Notes: generated by a model not told the origin, from the sequence alone. Shown: positions 7,036-14,718, counted from the stretch's first letter. The stretch is DNA of 23,427 nucleotides from JACDER01 sp036394915 (GCA_036394915.1 DASWEE010000143.1:1-23427), one strand, 5' to 3'. Made by a program: numbers and translations.

Positions 7036-8051
7036 GCTTCGTCCCGGGCCTCGAGCTCGCCGGCGCCTTCTACGAGGAGGTCGTCGCCGGCCTCGTCGGC
7101 GCCACGGCCCACTCGGCGGCGCGGCTGGGCAAGGGCTCTGAGGTCCTCGGCTTCGACACCGAACGGTCGACCGACCACGGCTGGGGCCCGAGGCTCCAAC
7201 TCTTCGTCGAAGGCGATCCCGCGCAGGTATGGGAGCGGATCGACTCCGGCCTGCCGGAGGAGTTCCGCGGCTGGCCGACGCGGTTCGGCTGGGACGCGGT
7301 GCCGGTCACGCACCACGTCGAGGTCGCGAGGCTCGGCGACTGGCTCGAGGCGAGCCTCGGCTTCGACCCGCGTAGGCACATGACGGCGCGGGACTGGTTG
7401 ACCACGCCTCAGCAGTCCATGCTCGGCGTGACCGGCGGCGCCGTCTTCCACGACGGACTGGGCGAGCTGGAGCCGCTCCGGAAGCTGCTCGAGTGGTACC
7501 CGCACGACGTCTGGTTGTGGGTACTCGCCTGCCAGTGGCGGCGGATCGACCAGGAAGAGCCGTTCGTCGGCCGCGCCGCCGAGGTCGGCGACGAGCTCGG
7601 CTCGCGCATCCTCGCCGCCCGGCTGGCGAGAGACATCGTCCGACTCTGCTTTTTGATCGAGCGTCGGTATGCGCCCTATTCGAAGTGGCTCGGCTCGGCC
7701 TTCGCGCAGCTCGAGGCCGCGAGCGAAGTCGGCCCTGCGCTCGAGGCCGCGACCGCGGCAACCGGCTTCGCGGCACGCGAGCAGGCACTCGTCGACGCGG
7801 TCGAGGCGGCCGCGCGCAGGTTCAACGCGCTCGGGATCACCGAGCCGATGGATGCGACCGTACGGCTCTTCTACGGCCGGCCGTATCGTGTCCTCGGCTC
7901 GAGCCGGTTCGTGGACGCCTGCCTCGGCTCCCTTTCCGACCCGTGGCTCCGCTCGCTGCCTCTCATCGGCTCGATCGACCAGCTCGCGGACTCGACCGAC
8001 GTGCTCAAACCGGCCGTCTCGCGGCGGCTCGGGGCGGTTTACGGCGAGTAG
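7032..8051 (+). CDS. DUF4037 family protein, possible nucleotidyltransferase-like fold
   Basis: A 339-aa cytoplasmic protein that I recognise as the DUF4037 family from its N-terminal block FVPGLELAGAFYEEVV and the segment GKGSEVLGFDTERSTDHGWGP. The function of the family is unknown to me. The GS...D-H-x-W arrangement recalls the GS-x(n)-DxD signature of nucleotidyltransferases. However, the second acidic position reads Gly here (DHG), so activity is doubtful; this comparison is inference. The C-terminal half is helical and contains conserved-looking RLCFLIERRYAPYSKWLG. The start is TTG at 7032, overlapping the reductase stop as TTGA, so the two genes are probably co-translated. Its TAG stop also forms the first half of the -10 element proposed for fumC. 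Confidence 0.8.
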   Translation: MSFVPGLELAGAFYEEVVAGLVGATAHSAARLGKGSEVLGFDTERSTDHGWGPRLQLFVEGDPAQVWERIDSGLPEEFRGWPTRFGWDAVPVTHHVEVARLGDWLEASLGFDPRRHMTARDWLTTPQQSMLGVTGGAVFHDGLGELEPLRKLLEWYPHDVWLWVLACQWRRIDQEEPFVGRAAEVGDELGSRILAARLARDIVRLCFLIERRYAPYSKWLGSAFAQLEAASEVGPALEAATAATGFAAREQALVDAVEAAARRFNALGITEPMDATVRLFYGRPYRVLGSSRFVDACLGSLSDPWLRSLPLIGSIDQLADSTDVLKPAVSRRLGAVYGE

Positions 8052-8054
8052 ACT
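8049..8054 (+). promoter_or_regulatory. -10 element TAGACT of fumC, sharing the stop codon of the upstream gene
   Basis: TAGACT starts with the TAG stop of the DUF4037 gene (8049-8051) and is followed by exactly 7 nt and the GTG start of fumC at 8062. No Shine-Dalgarno sequence is evident, so leaderless transcription is likely. Confidence 0.6.
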
Positions 8055-8061
8055 CGAGAGC

Positions 8062-9384
8062 GTGAGCGTGGAGCAGAAGGACCAGCTCTGGGGGGCCGAG
8101 ACCCAGAAGGCGATCGAGAACTTCCCCGTCTCCGGCGAGCCTATTCCGGCGCCCGTGGCGCGCTGGCTGGGCCGGATCAAGGCCGCAGCCGCACGCGTCA
8201 ACGCCGAGCTCGGGCTGCTGGACGAGGGCAAGGCCGAACGCATCGCGCTCGCGGGCGACCGCATCGCCGCCGGCGAGCTCGACGACCAGTTTCCGCTCGA
8301 CGTCTTCCAGACGGGATCGGGCACCTCGTCGAACATGAACGCAAACGAGGTCATTGCGGCCCTCGCCGGGGAGGACATCCACGCGAACGACGACGTCAAC
8401 ATGGGCCAGTCCTCCAACGACGTCTTCCCGACCGCCGTCCACCTCGCCGCCCTCGACGAGCTGACGCACAGCCTCATGCCCGCGCTCGAGGATCTGGCCG
8501 AGTCGCTCGCGGCGAAGGCGATCGAGTTCGAGGACGCCGTCAAGTCCGGCCGCACGCACCTGATGGACGCCGTTCCCGTCACCCTCGGACAGGAGTTCGG
8601 CGGCTATGCCGCGCAGGTCCGCCAGGGCATCGCGCGGATCGAGTCGACGCTCGACCGAGTCGCCCAGGTCCCGCTCGGCGGGACAGCGGTCGGCACGGGC
8701 CTCAACACGCATCCGGAGTTCGCGGCCCGCGTTCGCCGCCTGCTCTCGCAGGAGACGGGGCTCCGCATCCTGCCGCCCGCCGACGCCTTCGAGTCGCAGG
8801 CCGCGCGAGACGCCCTTGTCGAGGCCTCGGGCGCGCTCAAGACGGTCGCGGTCTCGCTGACGAAGATCGCAAACGACATCCGCTGGATGGCCTCCGGCCC
8901 CCGGGCGGGACTGGCCGAGCTGCGACTCCCGGAGCTCCAGAAAGGCAGCTCGATCATGCCGGGCAAGGTCAATCCCGTCATCCCGGAGGTCGTGACCCAG
9001 GTCGCCGTCCAGGTGATCGGCAACGACGCGGCCATCACCGGCGGCGCGATGCAGGGCCACTTCGAGCTCAACGTCTTCGTGCCGGTGATCGCGCGCAACC
9101 TGCTCCAGTCGATCGACCTGCTGGCGGCTGCGGCCCGCGTGTTTGCGGACAAGTGCATCGACGGGATCGAGGCCAACCGGGAGCAGCTCGAGCGCTACGC
9201 CGAGCTCACTCTCTCGGCCGCCACCGCTCTCAACCCCTACATCGGCTATGACAAGGCGACGGAGATCGTCAAGGAAGCGGCCGCCTCCGGCCGCCCGCTA
9301 CGCGAGGTTGCGCGCGAGGCCGGCGTCGACGAGGAGACGCTGGACAAGGCGCTCGATTACCGCGCGATGGCGAAGCCGCACTAA
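8062..9384 (+). CDS. fumC: Fumarate hydratase, class II
   Basis: Interconverts fumarate and L-malate in the TCA cycle; an oxygen-stable, iron-free tetrameric enzyme in the cytoplasm. The 440-aa protein shows the superfamily signature GSSIMPGKVNP at residues 295-305, with the catalytic-loop serine in SS. It also has the conserved TGSGTSSNMN, the GQSSNDVFPTA block and the SGRTHLMDA block with the general-base region. Length is slightly short of the E. coli enzyme, as is usual in actinobacteria. Aspartase and argininosuccinate lyase share the fold, but the motif set and TGSGTSSNMN favour fumarase. The start is GTG at 8062, seven nt after TAGACT; GTG at 8068 is an alternative. Its TAA stop interlocks with the stop of the convergent small gene in a CTAA tetramer. 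Confidence 0.95.
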   Translation: MSVEQKDQLWGAETQKAIENFPVSGEPIPAPVARWLGRIKAAAARVNAELGLLDEGKAERIALAGDRIAAGELDDQFPLDVFQTGSGTSSNMNANEVIAALAGEDIHANDDVNMGQSSNDVFPTAVHLAALDELTHSLMPALEDLAESLAAKAIEFEDAVKSGRTHLMDAVPVTLGQEFGGYAAQVRQGIARIESTLDRVAQVPLGGTAVGTGLNTHPEFAARVRRLLSQETGLRILPPADAFESQAARDALVEASGALKTVAVSLTKIANDIRWMASGPRAGLAELRLPELQKGSSIMPGKVNPVIPEVVTQVAVQVIGNDAAITGGAMQGHFELNVFVPVIARNLLQSIDLLAAAARVFADKCIDGIEANREQLERYAELTLSAATALNPYIGYDKATEIVKEAAASGRPLREVAREAGVDEETLDKALDYRAMAKPH

Positions 9385-9587
9385 CGCGGCGTTTCGGAAT
9401 CGCGCTCGAAATCGGCGCCGATCGTCCCGCCCAGGTAGTCGCCGTGTGAGGCGACGTCGTCCTTGCGCGCCTCGTAGTCCTCTTCGGCGACGTCGCGCTC
9501 GGCCTGCGTCATGCGCGTCTCTTCCTCGGCCACCTCCGCCGCGTCCTTGTTCCACCACGAGCGCAGCCTCTGAAACAGTCCCGCCAT
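9381..9587 (-). CDS. Small acidic hypothetical protein, 68 aa
   Basis: I do not recognise the family. The protein starts MAGLFQRLRSWWNKD, an amphipathic aromatic and basic head, and continues with a Glu/Asp/Arg-rich, probably helical stretch (residues 15-48), then GGTIGADFERDSE. It has no signal peptide, Cys or membrane segment. Three observations support it as a real gene. The ATG at 9587 is preceded by TACGCT with exactly 7 nt between, as at other starts here. The stop interlocks with the fumC stop (CTAA, 9381-9384). It also fills the gap between fumC and the next promoter exactly. The head could bind membrane or a partner, which is a guess. Confidence 0.6.
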   Translation of the reverse strand: MAGLFQRLRSWWNKDAAEVAEEETRMTQAERDVAEEDYEARKDDVASHGDYLGGTIGADFERDSETPR

Positions 9588-9594
9588 CGGCCGT

Positions 9595-9600
9595 AGCGTA
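9595..9600 (-). promoter_or_regulatory. -10 element TACGCT of the 68-aa gene
   Basis: Read on the minus strand, TACGCT is followed by 7 nt and the ATG at 9587. There is no ribosome-binding site, consistent with a leaderless mRNA. Confidence 0.5.
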
Positions 9601-9621
9601 ACGGCGGTCGGCGCGGATTGC

Positions 9622-9652
9622 TTGACAGCGGCGGCGACTGCCCAAAGACTAT
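9622..9652 (+). promoter_or_regulatory. Candidate promoter TTGACA-N19-GACTAT for the beta-propeller gene
   Basis: TTGACA (9622-9627) is a perfect -35 hexamer in very GC-rich DNA. The best -10 is GACTAT (9647-9652), with a long 19-nt spacer and only three consensus matches. It would give a leader of about 50 nt before the ATG at 9710. That ATG has the purine run GGGGGGAG just upstream, so this gene appears to use a normal leader. Confidence 0.4.
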
Positions 9653-9709
9653 GCGCCGCCCCGCGCCGGAATTGGCCGGGGAGGGGAGAGAAGAACCGAA
9701 GGGGGGAGC

Positions 9710-12559
9710 ATGATCAACCGAAGAACGGTTGTCGTCCTGGGCGCGGTAATCGCGATCGCCGCGGCCGGGGCATTGCTCATGGCAATCCTGAGGTCGGCGT
9801 CGCCGACTGCAGCCGGAAGTACCGAGATCGCGAAGGCGAACGGTGAAGCGCCACCGGCGCTCGCGCGCCACCTCGAAGAGCTCGGGCAGGCGATTCCCGG
9901 CAATGGAGGCGAGTCTTCCGAAGGGCCGGGAGGGGCAGAGGCCGCCGAGCTCGCAGCGCTGGCGTACCCGGATTCGGACATCCCGCTCGCCCGCCTCGAG
10001 ACTGAGCGACTCGCGGCAAAGGCCGTCAAGGCCCGTGGCTTCCCGTCGGGAAGGGGCAAGCCCGGGACGTGGGTGTCGATCGGGCCGAAGAACGCTCTCT
10101 ATCCGTTCTTCGACATGCGCGATCTGAGCCTCTACGTCCCGAACGCGTACCTGGCCGCCAGCAGGATCAACGACATCGCGATCTCGCCCAGCTGTCGTGC
10201 GGGGCACTGCCGGATGTGGATCGCTCCGGCCGGAGGCGGGATCTGGAGGACGGAGAACGCGCTCGCGGACGAGCCTGCGTGGAAGTACCTGAGCAGCTCG
10301 TTCGAGATCAACGCCATGGGTTCGATCGCCCTCGACCCGACCGATCCGACCGGGAACACGATCTGGGTCGGCACTGGTGAGGGCAACACATGCGGGAGCG
10401 GCTGCGTCCACGGCCAGGGTCTGTACAAGTCGACCGACGGCGGCGACACCTGGACCGGCCCGTACGGGAAGAGCGTCTTCGGCGGGCGCGGCGTCAGCTC
10501 GATCGCCGTCGACCCGCGGGACGCGAACGTTGTGTACGCGTCCTCGACCTTCGCTCTGCACGGGATGTCCTCGGTCTGCTGTAGCGGTATCACCCGAATC
10601 GTCATCCCGGGCGCGAAGATGTGGGGCGTCTACAAGTCGACGAACGGCGGCAGCACGTGGACGTACATCCACGGAGGCTCGGCGAACGCAGCCGACTGTG
10701 CGACGGCCGATCCCGCCGTGGTCGCGGCGAACACGACGCCGTGCACCCCGCGCGGCGTCCGCCAGGTCGTCCTCGATCCGTCCAACCCGGACATCGTCTA
10801 CTCGACCTCGTACGCGAGAGGCGTCTGGCGGTCGAACGACGGCGGCGCCACCTGGACGCAGATCAAGCCGTCGCTGAACTCGGCGATCACGACCACGCTG
10901 CCGTGGATCGCCGTGACCACGCTGCCGAACGGCAACACCCGCGCCTACGTCGGCGAGGGCCACACGGGCGCGGGCGGCCAGTACAGCCGCGTCTTCCGCA
11001 GCGACGATGTCGCTACGGGCACCCCCGTCTGGTCCGACCTGACGAGCGCCGACCCGGCCGACACGCGCTGGGGGACGTTCAACTTCTGCACCGGCCAGTG
11101 CTGGTACGACAACATCGTCTACACCCCAAAGGGCAATCCCGACATCGTGTACGTCGGCGGGTCGTACCTGTACGGCGAGCCGTATGCGAACCACCGCGGC
11201 CTCGTCCTGTCCACCGACGCGGGGCAGACGTGGTACGACCAGACCGCGGACGGGACCGACTCCGTCCACCCGAACGCGCTGCATCCCGACCAGCACGCAA
11301 TCGTCACGAACCCGACGAACCCGTACCAGTTCTTCGAAGGGAACGACGGCGGCGTGATGCGCTCGAGCGGCGCGTTCGCCGACGTCTCGAGCTGGTGCGA
11401 CTCGCGTGGCCTCAACGCCACGCGGCTTGCCCGTTGCCACCAGATGCTGTCCCAGGTTCCGACGCTGTTGACCGGCCTGAACAAGGGGCTCACCACGCTC
11501 CAGTTCCAGAGCCTCTCGGTGAACCCGTTCCACTCGAACGAGCTTCAAGGCGGCACACAGGACAACGGGACGTGGCAGAACGAGGGCAGCCCGTCGGAGT
11601 GGCACAACACGATGGTCGGCGATGGCGGCCAGTCGGGCTTCGACGTCTCCGACCCGTCGTTCCGGTTCCACACGTACTTCGACAAGCAGATGGACGTCAA
11701 CTTCTCGAACGGGGCGACGGAGGATTGGAACTGGAACAGCGATCCGTTCTTCCTGATCGCCGGAGAGGCGTCCGAGTTCTACGTTCCGACGATCGCCGAC
11801 CCGAAGGTGAGCAAGACGCTCTTCCTCGGTGCGCAGTACGTCTGGCGGACGAAGACGGCCGGCGTGGGTTCCATGACGCTCGCCGAGTTCCGGCAGCACT
11901 GCAACGAGTGGACGGGCGACTTCACCGTGGTCTGCGGCGACTGGGTGCCTCTCGGTAGTACGAGGCTGACGAACGCCGCGTTCGGCGACCGCGCGGGCGG
12001 CACCGTCGTCGCGGTGGAGCGGGCCTCGAGCGACACGTCGACGCTCTGGGCGGCGACGAGCACGGGCCGGGTCTTCGTCTCGCAGAACGCGAACGCCGAT
12101 CCGGCGAGCTCGGTCTCGTTCACGCGGATCGACTCGCTCGACCCGAATGACCCGAACCGGTTCGTCAGTTCGATCTACATCGACCCGGCGAACGCGAACC
12201 ACGCGTGGGTCTCGTACACCGGCTTCTCGTCGGCCACGCCGACCACGCCGGGGCACGTGTTCGAGGTCACGTACAACCCGGTCGCGGGCACGGCCACCTG
12301 GACGAGCCTCGACGGCGTCTCAGGGGGGCCGCTCGGCGACATCCCGGTGACGGACCTCCTTCGCGACGACGTCACCGGCGACCTCTACGCCGGGACGGAC
12401 TACGGCGTGATGCGGCTCGCCGGCGGCTCGTCGACCTGGACGCTGGCGGCGCCGGGGATGCCCAACGCCGAGGTTGCGGGCCTGACGATCGTCCCGTCCG
12501 CACGCAAGCTCTACGCGGCGACGCACGGCTTAGCGGCCTGGTCGCTGAACCTGCCGTAA
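9710..12559 (+). CDS. Large exported Asp-box beta-propeller protein (sialidase/sortilin-like repeats)
   Basis: A 949-aa protein with an N-terminal export or anchor segment: MINRR, then a hydrophobic stretch at about residues 6-27. A low-complexity region follows to about residue 110, and then a long beta-rich region. Four Asp-box motifs (S-x-D/N-x-G-x-T-W) are at residues 241-248, 310-317, 375-382 and 501-508. Repeated DPxNPDIVY-type strands and a C-terminal LYAGTDYGVMRL repeat are typical of multi-bladed propellers (sortilin/Vps10-like, GH74-like or sialidase-like). I count 14 cysteines, several in close pairs (CRAGHC, CGSGC, CTGQC), which suits disulfides outside the membrane. No catalytic set of a known glycosidase is clear, so substrate and activity are unknown. 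The ATG has a strong GGGGGGAG site, and a terminator follows the gene. Confidence 0.85.
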   Translation: MINRRTVVVLGAVIAIAAAGALLMAILRSASPTAAGSTEIAKANGEAPPALARHLEELGQAIPGNGGESSEGPGGAEAAELAALAYPDSDIPLARLETERLAAKAVKARGFPSGRGKPGTWVSIGPKNALYPFFDMRDLSLYVPNAYLAASRINDIAISPSCRAGHCRMWIAPAGGGIWRTENALADEPAWKYLSSSFEINAMGSIALDPTDPTGNTIWVGTGEGNTCGSGCVHGQGLYKSTDGGDTWTGPYGKSVFGGRGVSSIAVDPRDANVVYASSTFALHGMSSVCCSGITRIVIPGAKMWGVYKSTNGGSTWTYIHGGSANAADCATADPAVVAANTTPCTPRGVRQVVLDPSNPDIVYSTSYARGVWRSNDGGATWTQIKPSLNSAITTTLPWIAVTTLPNGNTRAYVGEGHTGAGGQYSRVFRSDDVATGTPVWSDLTSADPADTRWGTFNFCTGQCWYDNIVYTPKGNPDIVYVGGSYLYGEPYANHRGLVLSTDAGQTWYDQTADGTDSVHPNALHPDQHAIVTNPTNPYQFFEGNDGGVMRSSGAFADVSSWCDSRGLNATRLARCHQMLSQVPTLLTGLNKGLTTLQFQSLSVNPFHSNELQGGTQDNGTWQNEGSPSEWHNTMVGDGGQSGFDVSDPSFRFHTYFDKQMDVNFSNGATEDWNWNSDPFFLIAGEASEFYVPTIADPKVSKTLFLGAQYVWRTKTAGVGSMTLAEFRQHCNEWTGDFTVVCGDWVPLGSTRLTNAAFGDRAGGTVVAVERASSDTSTLWAATSTGRVFVSQNANADPASSVSFTRIDSLDPNDPNRFVSSIYIDPANANHAWVSYTGFSSATPTTPGHVFEVTYNPVAGTATWTSLDGVSGGPLGDIPVTDLLRDDVTGDLYAGTDYGVMRLAGGSSTWTLAAPGMPNAEVAGLTIVPSARKLYAATHGLAAWSLNLP

Positions 12560-12566
12560 CGCAAAT

Positions 12567-12596
12567 GAAGAGGGGCCGCTCCTGCGGCCCCTCTTC
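12567..12596. terminator. Bidirectional intrinsic terminator hairpin
   Basis: A perfect 13-bp stem (12567-12579 with 12584-12596) closes a TCCT loop. It sits in the 39-nt gap between the convergent ends of the propeller gene and lipA. The outer A/T-bearing arms (GAAGAGG...CCTCTTC) give short T-rich tails on both sides, so it can end transcription from either direction. Confidence 0.88.
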
Positions 12597-12598
12597 CT

Positions 12599-13519
12599 CT
12601 AATACGCGACCGCGCCTCGGCCTGTGGCGGCCGCGTGCCGCTGCTCGTCCGCGCGATAGCTGGACCGGACGAGCGGGCCTGAGAAGACGGAGCCGAAGCC
12701 GAGCGCCTCGCCATGCTCGCGGAACCAGCGGAACTCGTCGGGGTGGACCCAGCGGTCGATCTTCGCGTGCTTCGCCGAGGGCTGGAGGTACTGCCCGATC
12801 GTGACCACGTCGACCCCGTGGGCCCGCAGGTCGCGCATCGTCTCGGCGACCTCGTCGTTCGTCTCGCCGAGGCCGACTATGATCCCGGACTTGGTCATCA
12901 CCGGGTAGCCGGCGACCTCCTTCGCGCGGCGGAGCAGCCACAGCGCCTTCTCGTAGGAAGCCTTCGCCCCGCGCATGCGGGCATGGAGGCGGCGGACGGT
13001 CTCGATGTTGTGGTTGAAGACCTCCGGCCTTTCCGCCAGCACGATCTCGAGCGCCTCCTCCTCGTAGTCGAGGAAGTCCGGCGTCAGCACTTCGACCGAC
13101 GCCTCGGGGACTTTGTGTTTGAGAACACGGATCGTGGCGGCGTAGTGGCCCGCGCCCTTGTCCGGAAGGTCGTCCCGGTCGACCGATGTGACGACGACGT
13201 GCTTGAGCCCCATCCGCGCGGCCGTCGCCGCGAGCCGCATCGGCTCGAGCGGGTCCGGCGGCCCGTCGGGCTTGCCGGAATGGACGTAGCAGTAGCGGCA
13301 CGCGCGCGTGCACGTGTCGCCCAGGATCTGGAAGGTCGCGGTCCCGCGCCCCCAGCACTCGGAGATGTTCGGACAGCGGGCCTCCTCGCAGATCGTGTGC
13401 AGCCCCTGGCCGTGGATGAGCTCCTTGACCTCGAAGTAGCGCGAGTCCGCGCTCGGGGCGCGCACCTTCATCCACTCGGGTCGGCGAGGCCGTTCGGCGA
13501 CCGGAAGCGAGCTCTCCAT
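12599..13519 (-). CDS. lipA: Lipoyl synthase (LipA), radical SAM
   Basis: Inserts two sulfur atoms into octanoyl groups already bound to lipoyl domains, completing the lipoyl cofactor. The 306-aa protein has both required clusters. The auxiliary 4Fe-4S motif C-x4-C-x5-C is at C44, C49 and C55 (CEEARCPNISEC), and the radical SAM motif CTRACRYC is at C70, C74 and C77. The RSSY motif that ligates the auxiliary cluster is at residues 285-288. The start is ATG at 13519, seven nt after TAGACT; an upstream in-frame ATG at 13570 would add 17 unrelated residues. The gene faces the terminator at its 3' end, and its promoter overlaps that of the divergent cupin gene. It belongs functionally with lipB and with the E2 gene downstream. 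Confidence 0.97.
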   Translation of the reverse strand: MESSLPVAERPRRPEWMKVRAPSADSRYFEVKELIHGQGLHTICEEARCPNISECWGRGTATFQILGDTCTRACRYCYVHSGKPDGPPDPLEPMRLAATAARMGLKHVVVTSVDRDDLPDKGAGHYAATIRVLKHKVPEASVEVLTPDFLDYEEEALEIVLAERPEVFNHNIETVRRLHARMRGAKASYEKALWLLRRAKEVAGYPVMTKSGIIVGLGETNDEVAETMRDLRAHGVDVVTIGQYLQPSAKHAKIDRWVHPDEFRWFREHGEALGFGSVFSGPLVRSSYRADEQRHAAATGRGAVAY

Positions 13520-13525
13520 CTCTGT

Positions 13526-13532
13526 CAGTCTA
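13526..13532. promoter_or_regulatory. Overlapping divergent -10 elements for lipA and the cupin gene
   Basis: On the minus strand TAGACT (13532-13527) is followed by 7 nt and the lipA ATG (13519). On the plus strand CAGTCT (13526-13531) is followed by 7 nt and the cupin GTG (13539). The two hexamers share five base pairs, giving one nearly symmetric element firing both ways. The plus-strand hexamer has a weaker first base. Confidence 0.55.
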
Positions 13533-13538
13533 CGGGCG

Positions 13539-14078
13539 GTGGACCGCGAGGCGGCGCTCCGAAAGACCAAGTACGGCCTGGTCTACGACGGCGAGGGCTG
13601 GTTCGTCGTCAACGCGCGCGAGGCCCGTTGGCGCGACACAGGCCCGCTCGGCTTCTACTGCAGCTTCGAGGGCAAGCGGCCGTTCCGGCAGCTGGGGATC
13701 AATCTCAACGTCCTTCAGCCGGGCCAGCCGATCGGGAGGTACCACCGCGAGAACGCCCAGGAAGGCTTCCTCGTGCTCGCCGGGGAATGCCTGCTGATCG
13801 TGGAGGGCGAGGAGCGGGAGCTGAAGACGTGGGACTACTTCCACTGCCCGCCGCAAACCGAGCACGTGATCGTCGGCGCGGGAACCGGGCCGGCCGTCGT
13901 GCTGGCGGTGGGGCGGCGCGGCCTGCCTCGCAAAGGCATCGTCTACACAGTCGACGACGCGGCGCGTGCGCACGGCGCCGGCGTCGAGGAGGAGACGACG
14001 AAACCGGCGGATGCCTACGCGGAGCTACCCGCTTGGAACCGGTGCACGTACCGGGAGGGCTGGCTCCCCGAGCTCTAG
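13539..14078 (+). CDS. Cupin-domain protein
   Basis: A 179-aa protein with a single cupin barrel in its middle. The first cupin motif reads GRYHRENAQEGFLVLAGE, giving candidate metal ligands His and Glu; the usual second His of HxH is Glu here. The second motif, CPPQTEHVIVGAG, gives the second His. The N-terminal 45 residues (YGLVYDGEGWFVVNAREARW) and the C-terminal tail ending YREGWLPEL lie outside the barrel. No substrate can be assigned. The start is GTG at 13539, set by the shared divergent promoter region and the lack of an earlier start. The last 54 nt overlap the end of lipB on the opposite strand. Its place between lipA and lipB may be chance. Confidence 0.82.
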   Translation: MDREAALRKTKYGLVYDGEGWFVVNAREARWRDTGPLGFYCSFEGKRPFRQLGINLNVLQPGQPIGRYHRENAQEGFLVLAGECLLIVEGEERELKTWDYFHCPPQTEHVIVGAGTGPAVVLAVGRRGLPRKGIVYTVDDAARAHGAGVEEETTKPADAYAELPAWNRCTYREGWLPEL

Positions 14079-14705
14079 CGAGAAGACCTCTCCGAAGGCT
14101 TCGGCCGCGTGCGGCCGCACCTCGTCCACTGAGACCGGCCGCCCGAGCTCACGCGCCATCGTCGTGAACGATGCGTCGTCCAGCCCGCAGGCGGTGATCC
14201 AGTCCGTGAACGGGGCCGGGTCGAGGTCGACGTTGAGCGCATACCCGTGGGTCGTCACCCAGCGCGAGATGTGGACGCCGATCGAGGCGATCTTCCTGGG
14301 CGGAGGCGAGAGCCACACGCCCGTCAGCCCCTCGATCGTCGTCGCCTCGAGCCCGAATGCGCCCACCGTCTGGATGAGGGCCTGCTCGAGGTCGCGGCAG
14401 TACTTCCTCACTTCCCGCCCGTGACGGTTCAGGTCGAGGATCGGGTAGCAGACGAGCTGGCCCGGGCCGTGGTAGGTGGACTTGCCGCCGCGGTCGGTCT
14501 CCGCCACTTCCACACCGGCGTCTTCCGGGACGTGGATCTCCCCCGGCTCCGTTCGCCGCCCGAGCGTGATCACCGGCGGGTGCTCGAGGAACAGCACGGT
14601 GTCCGGCATCTCCCCTTGCAGGACCGCCGCGGCGATCTCGCGCTGGAGGTCCCACGCCTCGCCGTAGGGAGTGGAGCCGAGGTGCATCACGTACGCGTCG
14701 CGCAC
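14025..14705 (-). CDS. lipB: Lipoyl(octanoyl) transferase (LipB)
   Basis: Moves octanoyl from acyl carrier protein to the lysine of lipoyl domains, the first step of lipoate synthesis; LipA acts next. The 226-aa protein contains the core motif RGGKSTYHGPGQ (residues 72-83), the catalytic lysine K138 in RKIASIG and the catalytic cysteine C173 in ITACG. Length is typical. The start is GTG at 14705, seven nt after TAGAGT, giving MRDAYVMHLG. The C-terminal 18 codons overlap the 3' end of the convergent cupin gene. The gene lies just downstream of the E1-E2 operon on the same strand, whose E2 product is its natural substrate. Confidence 0.96.
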   Translation of the reverse strand: MRDAYVMHLGSTPYGEAWDLQREIAAAVLQGEMPDTVLFLEHPPVITLGRRTEPGEIHVPEDAGVEVAETDRGGKSTYHGPGQLVCYPILDLNRHGREVRKYCRDLEQALIQTVGAFGLEATTIEGLTGVWLSPPPRKIASIGVHISRWVTTHGYALNVDLDPAPFTDWITACGLDDASFTTMARELGRPVSVDEVRPHAAEAFGEVFSLELGEPALPVRAPVPSG

Positions 14706-14712
14706 GGCTTCG

Positions 14713-14718
14713 ACTCTA
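14713..14718 (-). promoter_or_regulatory. -10 element TAGAGT of lipB, sharing the stop codon of the upstream gene
   Basis: TAGAGT (14718-14713, minus strand) begins with the TAG stop of the SnoaL-like gene and is followed by 7 nt and the lipB GTG. lipB may also be read from the upstream operon. No ribosome site is visible. Confidence 0.6.

Noticed and set aside
9509..12256. Very long minus-strand open frame (915 aa) antisense to the propeller gene
   Set aside because: Arg/Val/Asp-rich shadow frame caused by GC-rich codons; it lacks domain features and runs through the 68-aa gene, while the plus-strand frame has clear Asp-boxes and a ribosome site.
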